7,690 nt of DNA from Bordetella parapertussis (GCA_945871945.1 CAMBXY010000067.1:1-7690), one strand, 5' to 3'; positions 1 to 6,329 are shown, counted from the stretch's first letter. Translations and numbers: made by a program. Notes: generated by a model not told the origin, from the letters alone.

Positions 1-698
1 TAAGAGTTGGCAAGCGCCACGCCACATTCGCCACTGGCCACCGCTTTGATTTGGTCGGTGTCGCCCCCTTTGGGTGAGCGCGCCATGTTGTTGACCAAAG
101 CTTGCAGCCAGTTTTCTGTGGCGGCGGCGCCCATGTGCTCGACCATGGCACTGAACAAGGACAGGTTGTAGGGGTGAGAGCCTGAACGCACGCAGAGTTT
201 ATTTTTGTTCACAGGCAGGGCGAGCTTTTCATAGCTGTCCACATCTTCAGGCTTCACCCGTGATTTGTCATACAAGATGATGCGCGCACGGGTTGAGAAC
301 CCAAACCAAGACGTCCCTTCAGCACGCTTACGCGCGCGCAGGTGTTCGGGAATCGCTTTTTCCAGCAAGGTGGATTGAATCGGTTTGAACAGACCTTCTA
401 CTTCGCCCTTCCATAAACGCGCGGCATCGACCAGCAAAATCACATCGGCAGGCGAAGCAGAACCCTCGGCTTTGAGGCGCGACAAAATGCCCGCGTCATC
501 TGCGTCCACCCGATTGATGCGAATCCCAGTGGCGCGGGTGAAGTCGGCGTACAAGGCTTCATCGGTGGCGTAATGCCTGGCAGAGTAAAGATTGAGCTGT
601 GCCTCTTGGGCTTGAGACGTGCCGCCCAAGCAGGCCAGCATGGACAAAACGCCCAAGGCGCGTCGGAAAAAAACAGCACTGACCAGCTTGCCAACCAT
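1..698 (-). CDS. Fe(3+) ABC transporter periplasmic binding protein (FutA/FbpA family), 3'-truncated by window edge
   Basis: This gene encodes the periplasmic ferric-iron receptor that delivers Fe(III) to the inner-membrane permease. I translated 232 residues from ATG 698; the reading frame is still open at base 1, so roughly the last third is outside the window. Residues 1-30 are a signal peptide: basic start, hydrophobic stretch around 14-25, and a likely signal peptidase I site SQA|QEA. The mature protein starts with the FutA-class pattern LNLYSARHYATDEALY (35-50), where Tyr43 and neighbouring tyrosines are candidate iron ligands. SPADVILLVDAARLW (82-96), WFGFSTRAR (131-139) and GGDTDQIKAVASGEC (211-225) are also family-typical. 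Cys169 and Cys225 may form the conserved disulfide. AAGG about seven bases before the ATG can act as ribosome binding site. It lies 84 bases downstream of the permease stop on the same strand, so the two may be cotranscribed, but a Fur-like operator in the gap suggests its own promoter. A binding protein for another substrate of the same superfamily is less likely given the FutA motifs. Confidence 0.93.
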   Translation of the reverse strand, partial: MVGKLVSAVFFRRALGVLSMLACLGGTSQAQEAQLNLYSARHYATDEALYADFTRATGIRINRVDADDAGILSRLKAEGSASPADVILLVDAARLWKGEVEGLFKPIQSTLLEKAIPEHLRARKRAEGTSWFGFSTRARIILYDKSRVKPEDVDSYEKLALPVNKNKLCVRSGSHPYNLSLFSAMVEHMGAAATENWLQALVNNMARSPKGGDTDQIKAVASGECGVALANS

Positions 699-726
699 GA
701 TGAACCTTGTCTCAAAAGAATTCATC

Positions 727-785
727 ATAAATCAAATACGAACTATTCGCATTTGAGATAAATCAAAAAACCTTGAGAAATATCA
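727..785. repeat. Short direct repeats around the Fur-like box
   Basis: ATAAATCAAA occurs at 727-736 and again at 758-767, 31 bases apart, on either side of the Fur-like palindrome. TTGAGATAAATCA (753-765) recurs as TTGAGAAATATCA (773-785), 20 bases apart with 11 of 13 bases equal. The last copy runs over the permease stop codon. Spacings of about two and three helical turns fit a second DNA-binding protein such as an OmpR-family regulator, but the region is AT-rich and chance similarity is possible. Confidence 0.35.
732..756 (-). promoter_or_regulatory. Fur-box-like palindromic operator upstream of the iron-binding protein gene
   Basis: An inverted repeat has arms TCAAATACGAA (732-742) and TTCGCATTTGA (746-756) around a 3-base spacer, with one mismatched pair out of eleven. 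Read on the minus strand its core is AAATGCGAA-TAG-TTCGTATTT, which resembles proteobacterial Fur boxes of the AATGCGAAT type. It lies 34 bases upstream of the binding-protein start codon, where bound Fur would block transcription. A TATGAT hexamer nearer the gene on the minus strand could be its -10 box, but no convincing -35 was found. Calling it a Fur site is inference from symmetry, base pattern and the iron-transport context. Confidence 0.55.
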
Positions 786-2387
786 GGATTTTCTAAGTGT
801 TCGGCTTAAAAGCATCACAGGCAGCAGACCGACCAAGACCAGCGCCAGCGAGGGCAAGGCCGCCTCACCCAGACGCTCATCTCTGGCCAGCTGATAAGCC
901 ATGACCGCCAAGGTGTCGGTGTTGAAGGGGCGCAACACCAAGCTGGCGGGCAACTCTTTCATCACATCGACCAAGACCAGCAACAAAGCGGCGGCGGTGG
1001 AGCGGGTCAACAAAGGCCAGTGAACGCGGGTAAACAAGGCGGTGCGGTACACGCCCAAAGTGAGCGAGGCCTCATCGGCACTCATGGGAATGCGCGAGTA
1101 GCCCGCTTGCACCGCCTGAAGAGCCACAGCAATAAATCGAACCAAATAGGCCCAAACCAAGCCCAGCACGGTGGCGGTCAACCAATAACCCACTTGACTT
1201 TGCGGCCAAGCCTGCTGCAACCAGCCAATGGGCAGCAACAAACCCACCACCACAATGACGCCAGGCACGGCATAGCCCAGCCCCACAACTTGCGTGCTCC
1301 AACGGCGCCAAGGGGTAGGGTGGACTCTTTGGCTAAAGGCCAAAGAGAGCGCCAAGCCCACGGCCAGTACGGCAGTTAACAGTCCCAAATACAGGCTGTT
1401 GAACGTCCATTGTGAAAACTTGTCCCAATCGATCCAAACACTTTGGCTTTGCACCCACAAAGCATGCGCCATGATCAGCAAGGGCAGAACAAAGCCCAGC
1501 AAAATCGGCATGGCGCAAAGAAAAAACGCCAAAGCCGCAGCCCAGTTGTGCAGTTGCAGGGGCTGGGATTCGCTGTCCCGACCCGTACTGCGCTGGCCGG
1601 CAAAGCGCAAGCGCGCTTGCGCGCGTTGCTCAAGTCCCAACATCAAAAGCACCAGCAGCAATAAAAATGTCGCCAATTGGGCCGCCGCCACGCGGTCATC
1701 CATCACCAGCCAAGCTTTGTAAATGCCAGTAGAAAAGGTGGTGACACCAAAATAACTGCTGACGCCGAAGTCGGCCAAGGTCTCCATCAAGGCCAAAGCC
1801 GTGCCAGCTGCAATAGCGGGCCTTGCCAGGGGCAGTGCAACACGAAAAATACGCCGGTTCAAACCCGCACCAAGCAAGCGAGCCGCCTCCATCAACTGCG
1901 GTGCGCGTTCGACCAAGGCCGCACGAACCAGTAAATACACATAGGGGTAGAGCGCACAACTGAGCACCGCCGCTGCCCCCCACAGGCTGCGCACATCCGG
2001 CCACAGCGCGCCCTGCCAGCCAAAGAGTTGGCGCAAGCTGGTTTGCACAGGGCCACTGAATTGCAAAAAGTCGCTATAGGCATAGGCCACCACATAAGCG
2101 GGCATGGCCAAGGGCAGCAAGAGGGCCCACTCTAGGGTGCGCCGGCCCGGGAAATCAAACAAGGTGACCGCAGCGGCGCTCACACTGCCCATGCTGATGA
2201 CGCCCAGAGCCACCCAAAAACACAGGCTTAAGCTGCTCAGCACATAGCCGGGCAAGACCGTGGAGGACATGCTCAGCAAGATATCTGCAGAACCGGCGTT
2301 CCACTGCAACCACGCAGCCAAGACCATCAGCACCGGCAAGGCCAGTAGCAAAATCACTAACAACCGAAGCAAAGAAATCAAACGCAT
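783..2387 (-). CDS. Iron ABC transporter permease (FbpB/SfuB family)
   Basis: This 534-residue inner-membrane protein is the transport channel of the ferric-iron importer. It is the fused type with two BPD_transp_1 permease halves in one chain, and its length is normal for FbpB. The first half covers about residues 5-255 and the second about 280-530, together with about twelve hydrophobic segments. Each half carries an EAA loop that docks on the ATPase: EAARLLGAGLNRRIFRVALP (167-186) and EASLTLGVYRTALFTRVHWP (439-458). KELPASLVLRP (477-487) is typical of this iron-permease group. The start is chosen at ATG 2387 because MRLISLLRLLVILLLALPV begins the first membrane helix. The frame stays open to TTG 2489, but that would add 34 non-hydrophobic residues and overlap the divergent ATPase gene. 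No clear Shine-Dalgarno precedes 2387. The binding-protein gene follows on the same strand, and the ATPase gene is divergent. Confidence 0.93.
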   Translation of the reverse strand: MRLISLLRLLVILLLALPVLMVLAAWLQWNAGSADILLSMSSTVLPGYVLSSLSLCFWVALGVISMGSVSAAAVTLFDFPGRRTLEWALLLPLAMPAYVVAYAYSDFLQFSGPVQTSLRQLFGWQGALWPDVRSLWGAAAVLSCALYPYVYLLVRAALVERAPQLMEAARLLGAGLNRRIFRVALPLARPAIAAGTALALMETLADFGVSSYFGVTTFSTGIYKAWLVMDDRVAAAQLATFLLLLVLLMLGLEQRAQARLRFAGQRSTGRDSESQPLQLHNWAAALAFFLCAMPILLGFVLPLLIMAHALWVQSQSVWIDWDKFSQWTFNSLYLGLLTAVLAVGLALSLAFSQRVHPTPWRRWSTQVVGLGYAVPGVIVVVGLLLPIGWLQQAWPQSQVGYWLTATVLGLVWAYLVRFIAVALQAVQAGYSRIPMSADEASLTLGVYRTALFTRVHWPLLTRSTAAALLLVLVDVMKELPASLVLRPFNTDTLAVMAYQLARDERLGEAALPSLALVLVGLLPVMLLSRTLRKS

Positions 2388-2419
2388 GGAGTCGTCGCAG
2401 CAAGCGACCAAGCAAAAGC

Positions 2420-2469
2420 GCAGATTGTAGGCAGCAGGTGAGCGCTGAATTGAGATGCCTACAATCTGC
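2420..2469. promoter_or_regulatory. Divergent promoter region with a perfect 14-bp inverted repeat
   Basis: Arms GCAGATTGTAGGCA (2420-2433) and TGCCTACAATCTGC (2456-2469) pair perfectly around a 22-base spacer. Each arm holds a TACAAT hexamer pointing outward (plus 2460-2465; minus 2429-2424), one base from the sigma-70 -10 consensus. Transcription from the plus hexamer would start near 2472, almost at the ATPase ATG at 2473, giving a leaderless or nearly leaderless mRNA. This would fit the absence of a Shine-Dalgarno there. The minus hexamer would start near 2417, about 30 bases before the permease ATG. No good -35 boxes are visible, so an activator may be required. The repeat could also be a regulator operator. 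The promoter reading is inference. Confidence 0.5.
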
Positions 2470-2472
2470 AAC

Positions 2473-3540
2473 ATGTTTCTCCAAGTCAATGCCTTGCAAG
2501 TGCATTACCCAAGCCGCTCTACAGCTGCGGTAGACAACGTGAGCCTGCAGCTGCAAGCCGGGCAAATGGGTGTCTTGATCGGCCCCTCGGGCTGCGGCAA
2601 AACCACTTTGTTGCGCGCTGTGGCGGGATTAGAAAAAATCAGCGCAGGCTCAATCAGCATCAACGACATCACCGTCAGCGGCGACGGTGTTCATTTGCCG
2701 CCTGAAGCGCGTCGCATAGGCATGGTGTTCCAAGACTACGCCCTGTTTCCGCACCTGAATGTGGCTCAAAACATTGCATTTGGTTTGCATCGCTGGCCGG
2801 CTGATAAACAGCGCGCCAGAGTCAACGATGTCTTGGCCTTGGTGGGCCTAGAAAACAGCGGCCAGCGTTTTGCGCATGAACTCTCTGGCGGACAGCAACA
2901 ACGGGTGGCCTTGGCGCGGGCTTTGGCGCCGCAGCCGCAACTGCTGTTGCTCGACGAACCCTTTTCCAATTTAGATGTGGATTTGCGCGAACGCTTGGCC
3001 CATGAGCTGCGCTCCATCCTCAAGCTGGCCAACACCACGGCCTTGTTTGTGACCCACGATCAGCTCGAGGCGTTTGCCTTGGGCGATGTGATTGGTGTCA
3101 TGCACCAAGGCAAGCTGCAGCAGTGGGATGACGCTTACCACCTCTACCACCGACCCGCCACCCGCTTTGTCGCCGAGTTCATTGGCCACGGCGTGTTTGC
3201 GCCCGCCCAGCTGCGCCGTGAAGGCGACAGCTTGGTGTTGCAAACCCCGTTGGGTGAGTTGCGTGAGGATTTGGCGCACAGCGACGGCGAACAGGTCTTG
3301 GGTGACTGCGATGTTCTTTTGCGCGCCGACGACATCGTGCATGACGACGCAGCGCAGGTGAAGGCGCAAATCATTCGCAAAGCCTTTCGCGGCTCAGAAT
3401 TTTTATACACGCTGCTGCTCGACAGCGGCCAAACCTTGATGGCCCATGTGCCCAGCCACCACGACCATCACATTGGTGAATGGATAGGCATACGCGCCGA
3501 GGTAGACCATGTGGTGACGTTTGCCAAGGCGGCGGATTAG
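2473..3540 (+). CDS. Iron ABC transporter ATP-binding protein (FbpC family)
   Basis: This 355-residue cytoplasmic ATPase powers the ferric-iron importer by binding the EAA loops of the permease. The nucleotide-binding domain fills about residues 1-230: Walker A GPSGCGKT (37-44), Q-loop Gln87, signature LSGGQ (137-141), Walker B LLLLDE (157-162), D-loop SNLD (165-168) and switch His195 in VTHD. The remaining 120 residues form a TOBE/OB-like regulatory domain, as in FbpC and other CUT-type ATPases. All catalytic residues are present, so the enzyme should be active. The start at 2473 gives the usual MFLQVNALQVHY opening. An in-frame ATG at 2455 would add six residues (MPTICN) but lies at the edge of the inverted repeat. 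The gene is divergent from the permease with an 85-base gap, and its stop overlaps the stop of the convergent sensor kinase gene by 4 bases. Ferric specificity is inferred from the partner genes. Confidence 0.93.
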   Translation: MFLQVNALQVHYPSRSTAAVDNVSLQLQAGQMGVLIGPSGCGKTTLLRAVAGLEKISAGSISINDITVSGDGVHLPPEARRIGMVFQDYALFPHLNVAQNIAFGLHRWPADKQRARVNDVLALVGLENSGQRFAHELSGGQQQRVALARALAPQPQLLLLDEPFSNLDVDLRERLAHELRSILKLANTTALFVTHDQLEAFALGDVIGVMHQGKLQQWDDAYHLYHRPATRFVAEFIGHGVFAPAQLRREGDSLVLQTPLGELREDLAHSDGEQVLGDCDVLLRADDIVHDDAAQVKAQIIRKAFRGSEFLYTLLLDSGQTLMAHVPSHHDHHIGEWIGIRAEVDHVVTFAKAAD

Positions 3541-3559
3541 CGCTTTGCAAACACCACAT
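3509..3559. terminator. Possible bidirectional hairpin across the convergent ATPase / sensor kinase stop codons
   Basis: The left arm (3509-3528, starting ATGTGGTG) and right arm (3543-3559, ending CACCACAT) pair over 16 bases with one mismatch and a three-base ACG bulge on the left. The 14-base loop contains both stop codons. A hairpin here would form in transcripts from either strand and could limit read-through or protect both 3' ends. There is no U-run on either side, so it is not a classical intrinsic terminator. Both arms are coding sequence: the ATPase ends in HVVTFAKAAD and the kinase in NVVFAKR, so the symmetry comes from similar C-terminal codons. Confidence 0.35.
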
Positions 3560-4958
3560 TAAATTGCGCCCCAGGTGGGTGCTGGCCTGGGTGGGTTTCT
3601 TGCAATTGCAGCGTCGCGCCATGCTTGTGGGCGATTTCCAACACGATGGGCAAGCCCAGTCCCGAGCCATCCGCCTCTGTGCCCAAAATGCGATAAAAAG
3701 GCTCGAACACCCGCTCGCGTTCAGCCTCAGGAATGCCGGGACCAGAATCCTCAACTTGCAAGACCAGCGCCAAATCTGCATCACGAAACACCCGCGCCGT
3801 CACCACGCCAGGGTGCTCGGGGCTTGATGGCGTGTAGTTCAAGGCGTTTTCAATCAGGTTGCGCACCATCTCTTTGAGCAAAACCGGGTTGCCTTCAAGC
3901 CAGGCCGAGTCGCATGCCTGGTCAAAACCCAAATCGATATGCCGCTCCATGGCCATGGGCAAAGAGTCTTTAACCACCTCCATCGTCAAAGCCGACAGAT
4001 CGCAGTCCAGCTTGGTCACAGGCGCGCCGCTGCTCTCGGCACGCGCCAAGGCCAGCAACTGGTTCACCGTGTGGGTGGCACGCACGCTTGAGCGCGCAAT
4101 TTGCAGCAGCGACTGCTTTAAATCATCGGCAGAGGCTTCTTTGCGCAAAGCCAAATCGGCTTGCATACGCAAGCCCGCCAGCGGTGTTTTCAACTGATGA
4201 GCTGCGTCCGCCAAAAACCGTTTTTGGGTGGCAATCGAGTCTTGCAAGCGCTGCAGCAAATCGTTGATAGACAACACCAGCGGCGAGACCTCAATGGGCA
4301 CCACGCTTTCGTCTAAGGGGCTCATGTCGTCGGGGTTGCGCTGTCGTATGCGTTGCTCAAGTTCATTCAAAGGCTGAATGCCACGCGCCAGCGCCAGCCA
4401 AATCAGCAGTACCGCCAGCGGCAAGATAACAAACTGCGGCAGCATCACGCCTTTGATAATTTCATTGGCAAGCACCGAGCGCTTTTCTAGAGTTTCAGCC
4501 ACTTGCACCAGCGCCGGACGCGCGCTTTGGGGTTTGACACGCACCCAGATATAGGCCACCCGTATGGGCACGCCTTTGCGTACATCGTCGCGCATACGCA
4601 GTTCATCGGTGACCAGTTTTTCGTCTTCTTGCGGCAAGGGCAAATCGCTGTCGCCACTTAAAACCTCACCCTTGGCGCCCAGCACTTGGTAGTAAACCTC
4701 GTCGGTCGGATCGGCCAACAAAAAGTCGTTGGCAGGCTTGGGGAAATGAAACCCCACGCTGGTCTCGTCGCTTTCTACCAGTTGCGCCAAGGCCAGGGCG
4801 TTGTGGCTCAAGCCGCGGTCAAACGGCACGCGGGCAATGCCCTCGGCAATTAACCATGTGAGACCAAAAGTGATGGGCCACAGCAGCAAAAACGGCGTGA
4901 GCATCCAATCGAGAATTTCGCCAAACAAAGAGCGTTGGCGGCGCTGAAACAGCTTCAC
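3537..4958 (-). CDS. Sensor histidine kinase, TctE/QseC-like
   Basis: This 473-residue inner-membrane sensor kinase is the partner of the response regulator encoded just upstream. Membrane segments lie at about 19-41 and 171-191 and flank a periplasmic region that resembles the 2CSK_N sensor domain of the TctE family (for example YYQVLGAKGEVLSGDSDLPLP, 89-109). A HAMP-like linker follows at about 192-240. The dimerisation/phosphoacceptor helix has FLADAAHQLKTPLAGLR (248-264) with His254. ATP-binding boxes are all present: N box NLIENALNYTP (367-377), G1 DSGPGIP (404-410), F box FEPFYR (418-423) and G2 GSGLGLPIV (431-439). It should therefore be an active kinase. The start is GTG 4958, overlapping the regulator stop as GTGA, so translation is probably coupled. 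The signal is not visible: family members are linked to tricarboxylates, metals and other ligands, and the neighbouring iron importer makes an iron-related signal a reasonable guess only. Confidence 0.92.
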   Translation of the reverse strand: MKLFQRRQRSLFGEILDWMLTPFLLLWPITFGLTWLIAEGIARVPFDRGLSHNALALAQLVESDETSVGFHFPKPANDFLLADPTDEVYYQVLGAKGEVLSGDSDLPLPQEDEKLVTDELRMRDDVRKGVPIRVAYIWVRVKPQSARPALVQVAETLEKRSVLANEIIKGVMLPQFVILPLAVLLIWLALARGIQPLNELEQRIRQRNPDDMSPLDESVVPIEVSPLVLSINDLLQRLQDSIATQKRFLADAAHQLKTPLAGLRMQADLALRKEASADDLKQSLLQIARSSVRATHTVNQLLALARAESSGAPVTKLDCDLSALTMEVVKDSLPMAMERHIDLGFDQACDSAWLEGNPVLLKEMVRNLIENALNYTPSSPEHPGVVTARVFRDADLALVLQVEDSGPGIPEAERERVFEPFYRILGTEADGSGLGLPIVLEIAHKHGATLQLQETHPGQHPPGAQFNVVFAKR

Positions 4959-5656
4959 GGCGCAGCGACAGGCGCTTCAGTGGCGGGATGGATTTTTTCC
5001 AAGCAGTAGCCCAAGCCGCGAACGGTGGCAATGCGGATCGGTCCCTTTTCGATCTTTTTACGCAAGCGGTGTATATACACCTCGATGGCGTTGTTGCTGA
5101 CCTCTTCACCCCATTCGCACAAGCGCTCGACCAACTGGTCTTTGCTGACCAAGCGGCCCACGCGTTGCAACAAAACCTCCAGCAAACCCAGCTCGCGTGC
5201 AGACAACTCGACCATGCGCCCATCGATGGTGGCGACGCGTCCCGATTGGTCGTAAATCAGCGGGCCGTGGCTGATGGTGGCGGTGGTGCTGCCCATGCCG
5301 CGCCGCGTCAGTGCGCGCACGCGGGCTTCAAGTTCTTGCAATGAAAACGGCTTGGCCATGTAGTCATCTGCGCCGTAATCCAAACCCTTGACCCGCTCTT
5401 CCACGCTGTCGGCGGCGGTGAGTATGAGTACGGGCAGGTTGTTGCCTCTGGCGCGAAGGCGTTTGAGAACTTCAAGCCCGTGCATTTTGGGTAATCCCAA
5501 ATCGAGAATGATGAGATCAAACTCTTGCGATGTCATCAAGGCCGCGTCGGCCTCGTTACCGTTGGCAACATGGTCAACTGCCGCGCCCGAGGCGCGCAAG
5601 GTGCGAAGCAAGCCATCTGCCAGCACCTGGTCATCTTCAGCGATCAGTATTCGCAT
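4955..5656 (-). CDS. Two-component response regulator, OmpR family, TctD/QseB-like
   Basis: This 233-residue cytoplasmic transcription regulator is phosphorylated by the downstream-encoded kinase. The receiver domain (about 1-115) has the acidic pair Asp8/Asp9, phosphoacceptor Asp52 in ILDLGLP, Thr80 and Lys102 in AKPF. The OmpR-type winged-helix DNA-binding domain covers about 128-222, with recognition helix SNNAIEVYIHRLRKKI (187-202) and wing RGLGYCL (213-219). The length is typical of TctD/QseB regulators. ATG 5656 is supported by MRILIAEDD, the usual family opening, and by GGAGAG seven bases upstream. It is the first gene of a two-gene operon with the kinase (GTGA overlap). The 113-base leader holds a partial copy of its own start region, described separately. 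Targets are unknown; the convergent iron-transport genes are candidates by position only. Confidence 0.94.
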   Translation of the reverse strand: MRILIAEDDQVLADGLLRTLRASGAAVDHVANGNEADAALMTSQEFDLIILDLGLPKMHGLEVLKRLRARGNNLPVLILTAADSVEERVKGLDYGADDYMAKPFSLQELEARVRALTRRGMGSTTATISHGPLIYDQSGRVATIDGRMVELSARELGLLEVLLQRVGRLVSKDQLVERLCEWGEEVSNNAIEVYIHRLRKKIEKGPIRIATVRGLGYCLEKIHPATEAPVAAP

Positions 5657-5728
5657 GCGCTGTCTCTCCGCTATTTATGCCTTGGATTCTAGGGTGAACA
5701 ACAGAGCGATCAGTATTTGACGCATGCG
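5639..5728 (-). repeat. Partial duplication of the response-regulator start, 66 bases upstream of it
   Basis: AGCGATCAGTATT occurs at 5639-5651, inside the first codons of the regulator gene, and again at 5705-5717. Each copy is followed by CGCATGCG, directly in the first (5652-5659) and after TGA in the second (5721-5728). On the minus strand the upstream copy reads ATG CGT CAA ATA CTG ATC GCT, almost matching the gene's ATG CGA ATA CTG ATC GCT. The copies cover 21 shared bases with a 3-base insertion. It may be a remnant of a local duplication or a pair of regulator binding sites. Confidence 0.6.
5675..5725 (-). other. Possible 16-codon leader ORF before the response regulator
   Basis: From the duplicated ATG at 5725 an open frame encodes MRQILIALLFTLESKA and stops at TAA 5677-5675, 18 bases before the regulator ATG and just upstream of its GGAGAG ribosome binding site. 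Its first seven codons mirror the regulator's own start. No Shine-Dalgarno precedes 5725, so translation is doubtful. If translated, it could couple to the regulator. It is more simply a by-product of the duplicated sequence. Confidence 0.2.
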
Positions 5729-5748
5729 GGTTAACGCCAGCCTTGAAC

Positions 5749-5767
5749 GTGCGATGCGCCCTCGCAC
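5749..5767 (-). terminator. Weak hairpin just after the toxin gene
   Basis: GTGCGA (5749-5754) and TCGCAC (5762-5767) form a 6-base stem with a 7-base loop, ending three bases downstream of the MazF-like stop on the minus strand. No U-run follows, so intrinsic termination would be weak. Read-through into the response-regulator operon is possible. Confidence 0.22.
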
Positions 5768-5769
5768 AC

Positions 5770-6096
5770 CTATCTCGGCAAGCCAAGATGAACCTTGATG
5801 GCGTCTTCGACGGCCAACATATCGGTCTTTTCAAGGGTGCCCAGCTGGCTTTTTAGTCTGGCTTTGTCAGCCGCCATGATTTGATCGGCCATGGCTTTGC
5901 TGGCCTGCCCAGCGACGCTCACAAGGGCTTCGCCCGGATAGGCTTTTTCCGTGTTGCTTGTCAGCGGCACCACAACCACCCTGGCCAAGTTTCGGTTGGC
6001 GGCATCGTTGCTGACGATGACCGCCGGGCGGGTTTTCTTAATTTCAGTGCCCAAGGCGGGATCAAATTCAACCCACCAGACTTCACCGCGTTTCAT
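5770..6096 (-). CDS. Type II toxin, MazF/PemK-family endoribonuclease
   Basis: This 108-residue protein is a sequence-specific mRNA-cleaving toxin that acts in the cytoplasm when not bound by its antitoxin. The full MazF/PemK pattern is present: RGEVWWVEFDPALGTE (3-18), KKTRPAVIVSND (20-31), VVPLTSN (42-48) and the C-terminal MADQIMAAD (69-77) with LGTLEKTDMLAVEDAI (85-100). Arg23 and Thr46 align with the catalytic Arg and Thr of MazF, so it should be active. The length is standard. ATG 6096 is chosen because family members start at MKRGEVW; the frame runs open to 6225, but that part only shadows the antitoxin gene. It overlaps the antitoxin reading frame by 14 bases, as expected for a translationally coupled antitoxin-first operon. 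Its RNA target sequence cannot be read from the gene. Confidence 0.93.
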   Translation of the reverse strand: MKRGEVWWVEFDPALGTEIKKTRPAVIVSNDAANRNLARVVVVPLTSNTEKAYPGEALVSVAGQASKAMADQIMAADKARLKSQLGTLEKTDMLAVEDAIKVHLGLPR

Positions 6097-6313
6097 TCGC
6101 CATGTCTTTCGCGAGTGCGTTGGTCCATTCAATCGCTTCGGCTTCTCGGCCTTGGTCTTGCGCCATGGCTTTGTATCCGTCATCGAGGGAATTGCCCAGC
6201 ACGTGAGGGCGTAGCAAGTCCTCAATGAACTGGCTCATCTTGCGCTTGCCAATCGTGCGCCACAGCCCTTCGTAGACAGCCTCATCGAGCGTGATGGTCA
6301 TTTTTTTGTGCAT
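6083..6313 (-). CDS. Ribbon-helix-helix antitoxin (MazE-like / CopG family)
   Basis: This 76-residue antitoxin should neutralise the MazF-like toxin and repress the shared promoter. Residues 1-10 (MHKKMTITLD) form the DNA-contacting ribbon; helices at about 11-22 (EAVYEGLWRTIG) and 25-35 (KMSQFIEDLLR) complete the ribbon-helix-helix fold. The acidic, flexible C-terminal tail (about 44-76, with EAEAIEWTNALAKD) is the part expected to wrap the toxin. It is not the AbrB-fold MazE of E. coli. ATG 6313 is supported by AAGGA six bases upstream; an internal ATG four codons later is possible but would shorten the ribbon. It is first in the operon and overlaps the toxin gene by 14 bases. An AT-rich palindrome with TATAAT lies directly upstream. 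Confidence 0.88.
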   Translation of the reverse strand: MHKKMTITLDEAVYEGLWRTIGKRKMSQFIEDLLRPHVLGNSLDDGYKAMAQDQGREAEAIEWTNALAKDMANETR

Positions 6314-6329
6314 GATCGTCCTTAAACAC

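Noticed and set aside
1..698. Lipoprotein signal in the binding protein (LAC near residue 23)
   Set aside because: The residues around the cysteine do not make a good lipobox, and a clear signal peptidase I site SQA|QE follows.
440..715. Minus-strand 91-codon frame overlapping the start of the binding-protein gene
   Set aside because: The true gene runs in a different frame from 698, with a signal peptide and FutA motifs, and continues beyond the window.
765..772. T-run (minus strand) after the permease stop as an intrinsic terminator
   Set aside because: No GC-rich stem precedes it. The region is simply AT-rich promoter sequence.
1020..1934. Plus-strand open frames opposite the permease gene
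   Set aside because: They are rich in Gln, Arg, His and Ala, as expected from the complement of membrane-protein codons, and they have no domain pattern.
2388..2472. A Fur box in the permease/ATPase divergent promoter
   Set aside because: No GATAAT-like or AATGCGAAT-like palindrome is present. The inverted repeat there has an unrelated sequence.
2388..2489. N-terminal extension of the permease to a TTG start at 2489
   Set aside because: It would add 34 residues without a membrane pattern, use a rare start codon, span the inverted repeat and overlap the ATPase gene. The hydrophobic permease start fits ATG 2387.
6097..6225. N-terminal extension of the MazF-like toxin
   Set aside because: These codons read through the antitoxin gene in another frame. 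Family members begin at MKRGEVW.
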